Assembly: GCA_036924085.1 (NCBI GenBank)
Contig: JAVGWX010000004.1
Span: forward strand, 42,243,793-42,307,792
DNA length: 64,000 nt
Source: Ariolimax columbianus
Taxonomy: Eukaryota; Mollusca; Gastropoda; Stylommatophora; Arionidae
Direction of reading: 5' to 3'
This document shows, one piece after another, positions 10,500 to 23,700 of the stretch. A model generated the notes under the pieces. The model searched no databases. It worked only from the letters and a program-made list of their open reading frames with translations, and had not been told where the DNA came from. Numbering within the stretch: position 1 is the first letter of the stretch; each line of letters begins with the position of its first letter. The translations under genes were made by a program, and so were the position numbers.

Positions 10500-11575
10500 T
10501 AATGAAAGCTATATTTCTTGAATTTGGCCTTATAAATGCCATTTTGGCAACCTTTCTAGAAAGCCTGCGATATTCGTTTTTATCCTGATCCTATAATACA
10601 GTATAATAGAATACCCTTTTATTTCTTTCCACTGAAATGGTTTTGTTTAAACCAAGTCAAAAAAAAAATATAATAGGCTAACATTTAAATCCGATGTCTC
10701 CCCCCCCCCCCTTTTCCCTTAAAAATAAAAAAAATATGCCCCAAATCATTTTCAAAATGCATAATTTTTAACTTCTGATACAAGCTGCCAGTTTTTGTTT
10801 TAATTGCAAAAAACCTCATAATACAACAAAACAGACTCTCTACACGTTCTGTTAGATTGTTTTAAACCGTAAAACATTAACTTGGAAAAAAAAACATATG
10901 ACACAATCACAAGACAATACTGAAGAATGGCGGTGTTATGTGTAGTAACATGTAGTAGCTGAATTGGGAACAAGATTGATTGACACTGTAACGTTGCATC
11001 AATCGCATGTAATTATTGTAATATTTGTGGTTACTAATAATTAATAAGCGTAGGTAAAGCATTCTACGATATCAACAACTCATTTAGTTGTGGTAGCGAG
11101 CATCAGCACTATCCTCAGACTGATAGATAGAGGGAGAAAAGTAAAAATGTGGATGATGTAATCATTTGCAGCTGTGGAAGAATATTTAGTGGCTATTGAT
11201 TTCACGTTCAGGTACGGGTTACGTGTCTAAACATAGATTTTGTTCTTTTGAGATTATATAGACTAAATTTATTATATCTGTCCATGGAATTATTGCAGTA
11301 ACAATATACTAAATAGTACCACAGTAGAGATAAGCCAAGCATTTGTCGGGTTCTGCCTGTGATTCATCTTAATTTATGACTAGTTAAGTTACTATTAGTA
11401 GTTGCCTAGTACTAGACGTATATATCAACCATATGATAAACTAGAGTATATTCGGTAGTAAAGTAATATGTCTGTCATGTTTATTTCTTGTTATTTTTTT
11501 ATGCTAGCATTAATTGTTGCTCGTTAAAAATTGTGTATTCTCATATACAATTTTTATTTTTTTTGCTATTTTCAG
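10500..11575. other. Upstream region of the PRAS40-like gene, no element recognised
   Basis: AT-rich, with a C run at 10698-10710. A strong polypyrimidine tract and CAG ending at 11575 look like a splice acceptor, so an untranslated first exon and promoter probably lie upstream. I cannot place either. Confidence 0.4.
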
Positions 11576-11687
11576 AAACGTTATAGACTAATCCTAAACT
11601 GGTCACAAGCCATCATGGTTGTGTATTTCTGCCATTGCCTCAATGTTCGCATATTTGCAGATAAACTTGAGGGGAAGCCAAAAACAG
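11576..11687 (+). CDS. AKT1S1: PRAS40-like exon 1 (coding from 11615)
   Basis: ATG at 11615 has A at -3 and G at +4. It encodes MVVYFCHCLNVRIFADKLEG then KPKT and ends in phase 1 before GTACTA. The CAG at 11573-11575 suggests that the exon itself begins at 11576 with a 39-nt 5' leader that is open in frame, so an upstream start cannot be excluded. Confidence 0.65.
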
Positions 11688-14600
11688 GTACTAGATTATA
11701 ATATATAATATATGCTAATCATTATAAAATTACCTCCTGCTAGAGGACAAAACCGCAATAGATGAAACAGCAATTCATAGATTGCAGGTCTTTTATATAA
11801 AAAGTGGTTTGATAATTCATAGACCGCAAATCTTTTAATATCAAATGAGGTTTGATAATTCATAGACTGCAGATCTTTTATATAATTGAGGTTCGGACGG
11901 ACTGGGGTGAAAAAGCAGAAGTGTGTGCAACCAACGAGCTGCAGGAACCGTCAGTATCCACACCCTTTGCTGAGCACCTATGGGTATCCCTGAAGTGCAG
12001 TGAAGTCGATTCTTAAGAACAGAACAGAACATTATTTTTAAAATCACACAAAGACAGTGGAAATACACTGTGCAGCAGGAATCAATTTAATCAAATCAGA
12101 TAAGACATAAGTTGGCATACCTGACTGTCTGGCTAGCTCAGTCTCAGAAAAAGTCTCAGAAGATTTGATTTTAAAAAAAGTTAAGATTTTTAAGGAAAAG
12201 CTGAGTAGTAGTTAAACGACTTCCTTTATGGATTCTTCAGCCCTTTATTTGCAAAGAAAACTGTATATCATAAATGGCCGCCAATTTAGGATTTTTTTTT
12301 ATGGTACTCATGTAAAGCCACGCAACAACCACCAGTACAATAGCACAGTAATCAACTATTTTGCAAATGATTCCTGCAGAAATGCCAACTATAGAGGTGG
12401 TGCCATGAATCTATAAGAGGAAAAAAGAACGCATGATGATTAAAACACAGGACCTAGGGGTTATAATAGAGCATACAGGTAAAGTGAGTGAGCAAGTCCA
12501 GGTGAATAAGGCAAATGCAATGTTAGGAATGATAAAAAGAAATATTAAACATAGGAGTAAGGAGGTGATTGTCAAACTGTATAAAGCATTAGTTAGACCT
12601 AGATTGGAGTACTGTGTACAGGTGTGGAGTCCTTATCATAGAGGAGATATAAACATGCTGGAAAGTTACAAAGAAGAGCGACAAAACGATAGTGGGATTC
12701 TAGAATTACAGTTACGAGGAAAGAATAAAAAACCGGCCTATAGTGTCTATAAAAGAGAAGAATTCGAGGTGACTTAATGCAGATTTATAAGATAATCAAA
12801 GGAACGGATAAATTAGAATATAACAAGTTGTTTTTTTTAAAACAACCACCAACGAGAACAAGAGGGCACATATACACATTAACTAAAGAAAGGTCCAGAT
12901 TGGATATTAGGAAATATTTTTTTAAATCAGAGAGTATTGAATGCTTGGAAAGCATTAGCCCAGGAGGTGGTGGAGGCAGAGACAGTTAATGCATTTAAGA
13001 ATAGATTGGATGTGCATAGTTTTTAAAGCTGGGTAATGTAAATGTTACTGGTTGTCTACAGACTCTGATGAGTCTTCTAAACCAGTATGAAAACATTAAG
13101 TCATACCATATTTCAGCATTAATTGTTTTTTCACACATTAAATTACTTATGTGATATCAATCCAGTGCCCTTCTGCATCTGTAAAAGTGAATGAGCTTGG
13201 TCATAGTAAACTCACATTTTGTCAGAATATTGAAAGCTGGAATTCTTCTTTGCCCTTATCACCTTGGGGTGCGTAGGCGATCAACCAATTCTCTCCAAGA
13301 TGATCTGTCTTGTGCTATTTTCTCAAATTCTTCCCAACCTTTCCCACTTCTTCTTGTATCTGCCTCTAGGTCTCTTCAACATGTGTTCTGTTGCCTTCCT
13401 TTGCTTCTCTTTCCTGGTAGTTTCCTGACAGGGATTGCCTGGGGAGACTACATGCACTATCTTCTTCCCAAGATTTCTTGTTCCGCCTATCTTTGTCCTG
13501 TTTTCTCATATAGACTTTTATTAGTAACACTATCAAACTATCCTAGGCCCAGAATCTTTCTAAGGGATTTATTCACAAAGTCTTGCAATCTCTTAATATG
13601 AAGTTTAGTCATCTGCTATGTTTCCACTCCATATTAAAGGACTGACTTCAAATTGGAATTGAAAATTATTAGCTTGGTATTCATTCTGGTTAGCGCGCTG
13701 GCTTCGCATCTGAGTGGTCCTGGGTTCATTCCCCAGTTGAGGCGGAAATGTTTTTTCAGACCGCAACGGCTCCCTGGTCGACCCAGCCTTAAATGGGTAC
13801 CGGTTCAGTCCGGAAAGTAAAAGCGGCGAGGGAGAGGAGATGGCTACCGCCCTCATATAGCCGAGCCTTTGAAATGTGAGATCGCTAACACCTCACACCC
13901 CTACGGCAATAATGCTATGGGTTACTTTACTTTACTTTACTTTACTATTCATTCTGATCATTTTAGAGTTCCATATGTTTTTAACTTGACAAAGACCACA
14001 CTTGTCTTTTCTATCTTGACTTTTACATCCTTATCTTCACCCCCTGTCTTATTTATGGTGCTTCCTAGGTAGGTGAAGCTCTCTGCCTCATCAATAATGT
14101 TTCTCTCAGTTTGATAGAAGCTGTGCTGTTGGCCACATTTAATTTGACAATTTTGTTATTTTCTGCATGAATTTTTAGCTCTACTTACTGTTAATGGGAG
14201 ATTCTGTCTAGTGTGTCTGTCTTCTTCTGCATTTGGAATTGGTTATGATATAAGAGGGCTATGTCATCTGCAAAATCCAGCTGTTTAACATGATCTTCTT
14301 AATTTAATTTCTTTCATTGACTGTAATTTCTTTCATAATCCAATTGACTGCCAACAAGTACAAAAAAGGAGATAAAAGAAATCCTTGACAAACCCCAGAT
14401 CTGAAGTTAAATGAGTATGTGTCCATTGTGTAGCACTCTGCGCTGCATATCCTCATACATCTGTTTAATTATGCTGGTGAGCTTTTGTGGGATCCCATAG
14501 TGCCTTAGTAGTTTCCAGAGAGTATCCCTATTCAAACTGTCAGAGGCCTTTTTAAAGTCATGGAAATTGATGTACAGACTTGAATTCCATTTTAATGACT

Positions 14601-17600
14601 GCTCTACAATCAAGTACAATGTGACTACTTGGTCTGCATGATCTGTTTTTTCTGAAACTTGCCTGTTTGCTTAACTTGGTATTCACGTCTTGTTTCAATC
14701 TTTACAGTATAACTTGGTTTAAGACTTAAGTCAGTATTGACAAGAGCATAATTCCTCTGTAATTCTTATAGATTGTCTTTCTTATGTTAGTTAGTTAATT
14801 AGTTTTCTTTCCACTTGTGCTATTGAGCGTCATGAAGAGCTTAAGTCGTCTGTCCTGCGCCAAGTGCGTAGCGTCAGTCAATGTGAGCCTGTATCACTGC
14901 ACAATCACTCTAATATTATCTATTCACCTTTCCTCGCAGCTGCCCTCTTGTCCTGTAGCCAGATCTACTAGCATTGTAAGCCATCAGTGAAAGTTGATGA
15001 GAACTGGGATTCTGCTCTCACACCCTTCTTAAGTAGCTTATCCACATAGCCTCCTCTCCATTCTTTTGGAATATTTTCTGTGTCCCTATATATTTTCAAT
15101 AATACTGATAGTATTCCATCAGCCCTGCTGCTTTTTCATTCTTTAGAAGGCTAATTGCTTTCTTGATCTGTTCTTTTCTTGACTTATCGTCAGTTAATTA
15201 TCAGGTCTTCTGCAGCAAGCATTATGTCCGGTGCATTGATGTGATAGTTTGGTCAGGAATTCCTAAACGTATTCTACCCATCTTTTATTTTGCTCTTGAA
15301 GATTTGTTATTTAGCTTTCCTCTCTGTCTTTTATTTGTCTGCTCTGTTTATGACATTTTCCTAACAGTTTTTGGTAGTGTCGCACAGACGTTTCAAGTCA
15401 CCTCTAGCTAAAGCCTCTTTGGCTTCTATAGCCAGACTATTCATGTAGCTTCTCTTGACTACCTTAATGCTCTTCCTGATCTCTTTGTTTGCCTCTATGT
15501 AGTCTTTCTGTGCTTTAGTTTTGGTGGCTCTAGTTTTCAGTTTGAGTAGTGCCCTTTGCTTTTCTCATCTCTCTTCAATCATTTGGTGCATTTTGACCGT
15601 TATCCATTCTTTGTTCTGTTGTTCCTTTATACCCACGACTTCCTCACAGATTGTTTTTCATATCTTCTGTGGTTGTTCCCATTTTTCTTCAATGCCAGCC
15701 TTTATGTCTAGCTGCTCCAGTGTTTGAAATTTATTGCTGAGTGTAACTGAACTCTTTTTTTTTTTTTTTTTTTTTCTCCTTCCATTGAGATGTCCCACAT
15801 TAAAATGTTTACTTGAGCTGTTTTGTTCTTTCGTAGTTTAAGCTCAACTTCTGCCATCACTTGGTTGTGGTCTGAAGCCACTTCCGCTCCTCTGCAGAGA
15901 TTATCTAAATTTCCTATTTATGCAGATGTGGTCAATCTGGTTTAGTGTTACATAATCTGGGGATATCATTTTTACCTTATGAATTTTCCCAGACCATTTT
16001 TGGTCATGATTCCTTTGTATCCTATATTGTTCTCTCCTATTTTGCCGTTAAAGTCTTCCTTCACATCCATTATGTCTCTTGAACTTGTTATCCAGTAGAC
16101 TTTGTAGTTTGCTATAGCAACTCTCTTTAATTGGTTCTTCTATATCATTGGTTGGTGAGTAACATTGTATTATGTTTAGTTTTCTCTTTTTATTATTGAT
16201 TTTAAAGAATATCATAATCAGTCTTGGTCCATAAGAGCACCATGGGCTTCTGATGTTAGCATGAGTAATACCCCTTCACTGTGTGGTTCATTATCTCCTT
16301 CGTGACCCGAAAATATAATTGTCTCCCCTGATGTTTACTTTTTTTTTTAACCTGCTTGTGTCCATCTTGTTTCACTGAGCCCAAGGATGCTGATGATATA
16401 TTTTTTCCCCGCTCCATTGAAATTTAATCTGTTTTTCCCATCTCCTACTTGGTTCTCACATTCCAACAGCTGAGTCCTGAGGTCTTCCTTATTGACCAAA
16501 AGAAAGGAGGCCCACAAACCAGTTTCCTTGTGGCTTAGGCTGCTCCACATTAAACATCCTCTTGAAGGGCCTTTCTTCTTTAAGTTCGGTTCGCTAGATA
16601 AGTTGGTTGACGTTTTTACAGCAAGATGGTTTTTGATGTTGTGTGGGAACTAGCCCCATACCCAACCCTCCTAATTTTTTTAATTTTTTCATTGTTGCAA
16701 GTGTTTCTAGGTTCTCCCTTCAAGATTCAGTATCCCAAGACTTTGCCAGTCATATTTATTTCCAGTGATCTTCTATTCTTGTTGCCTAGTAATATTCTTT
16801 ATTGCATTTCTTAGCTGCCAGTGGTATGGGTAGGATTCTCCTCAAAAATAAAATACAATTGTTAATATGTAATATTATAGGTTGTCCTAATTATTTTTTA
16901 ACTTGGGGTATTGGGGAGGAAGACTAACGTCTGGTCAGGAAAAATATACTGATCAGAAATGCAAAACATACTGGCCAAGACCCTCACCTCAGCAACCCGG
17001 TAGCCCTTCCTGGAAATGGGCTGGTTTCGTGTCAGCCTGGCTAATAAGGTGAGGGATTGACGTGATCCCCGTAGTAGTGACTGAAATGCAGATGAATCCA
17101 AGCATAGCACAACCACCTGGAGGACCCTGGTCCACCTTTGTCAGTAAGCTCAGGATGTGAGGAAAGCTACTGCAACCCGCCACTTAACATCCTTTTCAGG
17201 GCGTGCAAAAGAGTAACCTACTCCCTGTGGGCATTCACAAACAACAACCTTGGGGTACATAGGCCATCAACTAAACCTCTCCAAGCAGATCTGTTTTTAA
17301 AATTCATCATCATCATGTAGCATGTCCTTTGCAGAACGTCGCTCTCATAACAGCCTGTCTGTAGGAAACTCTATCTGCTGGCCTGCTCCAAGGTCAAATC
17401 CAGCGTCTTCCTGATGTCCTAGGTCCATCGTCTTCTCGGTCTGTCCCTGCCTCTCTTCCCAGTGACCAAGCCTTCCATAACTACTCTCTCCAGTCCATTG
17501 TGTTGTTTGTCGTGTCCAAAAACCCCAGTTTTTGGGTCACAATGTCATTTATGAGCCGATTCTCCTCTACATTCAGGTCTTGTCAGATGGATTTGTATGT

Positions 17601-20600
17601 TTCTTTCTTTGTCCTCAGCATTTTCAGGACCCTTCTGTAGCACTGTGTTTCATAAGCACCGATCTTCACTCTTATTGCTTTTGTAATCGTCCATGTTTCA
17701 CATCTATAGTTCGTCACAGGAAAAATGCATTTTCTTAGGATCTTTAGTTTCAGTTCTTTTTTTACATTATGCCATAGGTTCTGCATACTCCTTATCTTCT
17801 GCATTGCCATAGTCGGTCGTCTTCTTACTTCCTTTGTAGTCTTCATTGTTGTTCAGTATTGATCCCAGATATTAAAAATGTGCAACATTTTCAATCTCTT
17901 CACCATCTATCTCGATTTTAGGTTGGAGTTTTGTCTTATCTTGTCATTTATCTTTGTTTTATTTGTATTCAGGTAGAGATTCTGGGCTTCACTATGTTTT
18001 TGGACTGATGTAATTATTTGTTCTAGGCCCTTGGCGCTGTTCGAGAGTAAAACTGTTGCATCGGCATATCGTATTTCCGGTATCTCCTTTCCTCCTATTG
18101 TGAAAGGATCGATGTCTGTAGAAATTAGATCTGCCTTTACATTCCTGATAATGTTTTCTGCATATATGTTGAACATGTATGGTGAAAGAATGCAGCCCTA
18201 TCTGACCCCCTTGTGTATCTCAAACCAATCTGTTTCACTATGTATTCTGATGGCTGCTTGCTGCCCCCTGTACAGGGTTTCTATTAGTTGAACCAGATGT
18301 GTTGCGAAACCCATATCTTTCATAATGTTCCACATTTGCTGATGTTTTACACAGTCTAGACCTTGATGTAGTCTTTAAAACAGGCAGACAGGTCTGTATT
18401 CAATTCTCTGCTTTTCTTGATGACGTTTCTCATGTTGAATATATGATCTCTCGTGCCTCTTCCCGGCCTGAACCCTGCTTGTGTTTCATTTATTTCATAG
18501 TCCAACTTTCTTTTTTAAATTCAAATTTTCTAAATTGTTATTGTTGTTTTTTGTTATTTATACCCTGAATTCTTATTAGGGCAAGTAAATGATGTATAAA
18601 TTCAACTTGTAATTATTTTAATATCACTGTTCTATTTATACTGCTGATGTTCCTATTTTAAATTTGTTAGTCTTTTTAATTGTTAATCGGCAGTGCATGA
18701 GCTGCAGCGGTCAGCGACCCAGAGCTGCCAAGACCCTTCTACACCTCCACGTGGTGATCCTGGATAACAGGCTGGAATATTGCAGACGGGCTAAGGAGAA
18801 GGGATCAAATAGGGAAGGCTAACCTTATACCCAAAATTGCCTCCTGAAATCGTATGTGTCGGACCGAAAGGTGCAAATATCTCAGCCAAGCTGTAACTAC
18901 AGCACAACTCAATCCATTCTCTGGACGACATCCTGCTACTTGCATAGCCCTTTTCAGGGCTTAGTAGTGGAAATTTGGGAACGAACGATGAAGAAATAGA
19001 AAAATTTGTAATCATAATTTGACAGCAAAATGCGTTTATTTTTGTTATCAATTAAATTTCTCTTGTAGGTGTCTTAGCAACTTGCCCTTTGGGTTCTTCA
19101 TGTGAATCTGTTGAGCTAATTGATCAGGGATTCCAGTTTGTAAGTATTGTAAAGTTATGTTGTGTTGTTTGTTGACTTGATAATTGGTGCATGCGAATAT
19201 ACAGAAGAGTAGGTTATTTTTCTTTAAAACATACTTTACTTGTACTTTTTCCATTCACTTGTGACGTAATACGTGGTGGGGAGCTGAAGTCGCCTTTCTT
19301 GGGCAGAGTATATTGTGTCAGTTGTTGTAAGTCCTATTGTATTACTTTTGTGTCACATACTCATCTCGTATGTTGTCTTGTCCTTGACTTGCCACCGGGG
19401 TCGGGCGGCACGAGACGAAAGAATGAGGATAAAAAGTAGCACAGTTAATCCTTACTAAAAATAGCGCTAACAAAATAAATTATGCCATCATCGTCTACGA
19501 TGGACGGCGGTCTTTGCCTTTGCCATATACTCATCTGCCCTGTAATCATCCTTGTGTCCTGTAATCAGATCTTGTGTTATATGGATGCAATGGTAGTTTG
19601 TCATGTTGCATTCTTATGAGGTAACCAAACCATCTTCTTTGCTGTCTTGCTATGTATTCAGTACAAGGAGTAGTTCTCATAATATTTATAATGCCCTAAT
19701 TTCTCATTCTAACTCACTTGGTAACATTTATGGCTTTTCTTGGACAATTAATTTCACATGTTGTAATTTTCCTCTCCAGCAACCTGGATAAGGACTAAGT
19801 CTGACACTGGTAGATATCCATGTTACCTTATGAATATTCATGTTGGGAAACATGCTTCCTTGAGTTACCAGTTGATTTCCTGCACAGAAATTTGCAAAAA
19901 TATCTCACCATTTTTGTTTATTACTCCCAGACATTTAACTTGTTTCTCTATTTCCTAAGGCGGTGTGCGTTGCACTATGTTTTAATTTTGCGAGTGTTGG
20001 CCCATTGCATTCAACTTCGGCATGCAATTTATATAAGGGTCTGCTTCCTCCTGCATTTTTTGCTTGGCCGGTGCTGTTATTTGGGGATTGAGCCCAGCAC
20101 CTTCGAATTGTGAACCGTGTCACTAAAACCACTAGCCATGCCATTCCCAGATTTTGTATAAATATTCTGACTATCAGTTGTCATCTTTGATCAAACTGAT
20201 CCTTAAGTGTTTAAATGTAGTGGGGACAGTTGATTAATCATGGCTGAGGCTTTCTGACATCTAGTTTCAATTTCTTTATCAAGCCTTCCATCTTCCATAA
20301 AAATGCTTTCCAAGTACTAACACTTGGATGTGTTGCAGTTTGGTATTATATACATGTCCATAAGTATACCTAGGTTCTTTATTTCTTGTGTTGAATTTTA
20401 CTTCATTGAGTTAGTTTCTTCATTTCCGGTGTTGAATTCTACTTCTGTGGTTATTTGGTCCATGTTAAACAGCAGGGGCAAAAGTACAATGTACTCCAGT
20501 AATTATTTCAAATGGTTGATTCAATCAGTTATACTCTTATGTAATTACACCTTTATTCATAATATTTTCCAGAGCTTATTTCTATTAACTCTTTAAAAAT

Positions 20601-20745
20601 GTTTCTTTTAATCAATGAATGTTATGTTTATTTGTTTGTTGTATTCTTTCGCTGTTTTGCTTAATTGTCTTAAAGTGAATAAAGCATCTGTACATCCCAT
20701 TCCCATATTGAATCCAAATTATGAAAACATAAGCAAGCAATTAGG

Positions 20746-20795
<50 letters not shown>

Positions 20796-23700
20796 TTCAT
20801 TTAACATATAGTGCATTTTACGGTATTTCTTGTAAATAAATACTTTTTTATCAGCCTACTGATTGAGATTTTTGCTAATTGTTTTAGGTGCCTAATGGTT
20901 GGCTTTAAAGTTTTTTTTATAAATTATTCTAGAGTCACAAGTGTCTTGTTCATCGTGTTAGAGAAAGAGATTGGACTGTGTACATGTGTGTCCCTTGTCG
21001 TATGCGAACACATGCTGTAAACCTTGAAGCCAGACTTGTGGTTGTCAACTCAGAAATCAAGGTAAGAGTTGCTGTGTGTAACTGGAGCCCAAAATAATAG
21101 TTAACAAAGTATCTTGGACAAATGTATGTACAATGTTTAGATCAAGGTGTCCCATGATAAGAATAAATGGATTTTCAGATAAAACTGATTCGTATCTTTT
21201 TCTTCTTTTGCCCTACTTCTCTTGGCTTGCAGCATCGCAGAGAGGAAGTATGTGTAGGCTTCTGGTTTATGCTAGGTGGTAGGCTTGTGCTGTCGAGGTG
21301 TTGAACTTTTGGAGTGTTTCTTTGATTTCATCTATCCATCGGCACCACAGGTTGATCTTTTGCTCATGTCTCTGAAAACTTCAATGTAGTATAATTTTGC
21401 TGCAGGTTGATTATACTGCATCCTTGTCAGATGACCAAACCACTTTATCTTCTGTGTGTAAAAATGGTAGTTAACTAATGTAATGCCCACCACATTCCTC
21501 AGCATATTGTGAACTTTGTTGTGAATTGTCTTTCCTGCTGTACTTCATACCCAGCGCATCTCACAGGTCTTGACTTTATACTTATGACTATCTAATAGTG
21601 CCCAAGTTTAATACTGAAAACATAAGGTAGGGATAGTTAACATGTTTATTAGCGTCTGTTTAGTGGCCATAGGGACATTTTGATGTTTCAGTATCGGTGC
21701 TAGCCAGTAGTGCACCTTGTTTGCCCTTTGAATTCTATTTTCTATCTCTCTGTCCACTCTCCCGTTGTCAGTGTAGACATTTCCATGGTTCATAAATTTC
21801 CTGTACCTGCTTGTATCAGAAGGACATAGTTGGATCCACAGTGAGTGGGTGTCATTAGCGTCTAAGTAATCAGAGCTGCTGAAGTTGGTCAAAGTCATCA
21901 AAGAGATGTTGGCCACCATGCCGTTTGTCATTTCCAAGTGTAGGTATGATTGTGTAAATTGTGTTGATGGATTCAGATGGTCCACAGATGTGCTGCGGGA
22001 TGCACTGTATGTCCACAGATGGTGGGGGGATATGCACTCATCTTTCATGTGCCATTTGTGTGGCCACTGCTATTTTCATATGAGGCTTCTATTGTTTCTT
22101 TGAAAAGTAGGCGAGTAACGATTGTAATCACAAATATTTGTTTGTTTAAATTCCTTTTCTGCTAAAACCCTGTACATGGCATTTTGCCAAACTTTTGGTT
22201 GGATTTCTTAGTTTCTCACAATGTCTGGTGACTTTGACTGCTTTTGCTCTAGCGTCTTCTTATTCTTTGTTTGTTCTCAATCTCCCACTACCAAGCCCTG
22301 AAAATGGGCTTGCAAGTAGCAGGATGTTGTCCAGAGAACGGAAAGTGCTGTGTCGCAGTTTTCAGCTTGACTGATATTTGCACCTTTCGGTCCGACATAT
22401 CTGTCTTCAGCAGGTATTTTTTAGTACCGGGTTAGCCTTTCCTCTTTGATTCCTTCTCCTTAGTCAGTCTGCTTTGTTGCAGCCTGTTATCCAGGATCAC
22501 CGTATGAAGGTGTAGAAAGGTCTTGGCAGCTCTTGTTTGCTGGTCCTGACGCTAGTAGTCAGCTATAGGTCGCTGACTGCTGCAGCTCATCCACTGCTCA
22601 GCATCTTGATCTCGCTCTAGCATCTAATTTCACATTTTGTGATCTTTAGTTTTCTATTGTGTTGGTCAGACTTCATGTCTTCTTCTTTGCCTTTCATCCT
22701 TAAAATAACATTGTGTTGTAGTTTACAGCAAGGCTGCGATATTTGCATCTTTCGACCTCGCACATCCAATTTCAGTTGCCAATTTTTTTGTATACTGGGT
22801 TTGCTTTGCTCTATTATTATAGCTAGGCTACACTAACCTAACCTGTTTCTAAGGCCCCGATTGGTCGCAGAATATGGTCCTGATCAGCTCTGGTTCGTTG
22901 ACTCTAATGCAAGCAACCAACTATGAGTAGCTCATTCACTGTGGTTCATCTTCAGCCCCAAGACGTCGTGTCTGGCACTGATAGCAGTGAGTTGGTATGG
23001 ATATACTATACTGTTGATAATTATTGTTTATGTTTCCATTGGAAAATGAGGTTTTTTTTACTAATAGTGATATCTGGGGCAACACTGTATTGTCATTTTA
23101 GGGCTAATTTTAATCTGTTTGTTTATTCTGCCATCATCTGTCAACTTTCATCCTGGATATCTTAATTGTATCACTTTATGAAGGTCTGTATTATTATTTG
23201 GGTATGCAGTGGTCTATCCATTCTCCTGATTTTCATTGCTTCACCGTTTTCTGTATTTTCATATTTTCATACGCTTCCAATACATTCCATAAAGAATATT
23301 CAGTTGTTTTTTTAATAATTATGATTTGTCTGATTATGTGCAAAAAAAAGAGTTTATTCAGTGTGGTGGTTTCTGAGTTTGCTTCAGATGTTATCATGTC
23401 CATTCAAATTATTAATGATTTAAGAGCAGTACTCTGTCAACTATGCCAGCAGTCTGCACCAAAAAGAGTAGTGGTACAGTGGGTTCCATCCCACTGTAAC
23501 ATCCAAGGCAATGAGGAGGCAGACAGACTGGCAAAAGATGGTGCAAGACTACCATAACCAGATTCTAGTGTGACCTACGAAGAGTCCAAAAGGTTTATTA
23601 GGGCCAGATACATGGCCAAATGGGAAACAGAACATACTGGCTACACAAAAATTGATGCCCACTACCAGTATAACAGAAAAGAGCAGGTCGTGGTCTTCAG

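Larger units (their letters stand above)
13200..16570 (-). mobile_element. Old endonuclease/RT LINE relic
   Basis: Minus-strand RT segment at 14407-14619 reads NFHDFKKASDSLNRDTLWKL and LRHYGIPQKLTSIIKQMYED. Near 16350-16420 the endonuclease start reads ISILGLSETRW. In between are many stops and a T run at 15748-15775. The SINE at 13689-13945 lies inside it. All of it lies in intron 1 of the PRAS40-like gene. Confidence 0.75.

Noticed and set aside
10921..11000. ATG near 10928 (ATGGCGGTGTTATG) as the start of the PRAS40-like gene
   Set aside because: It stops after six codons. The start at 11615 leads into the phased exon chain.
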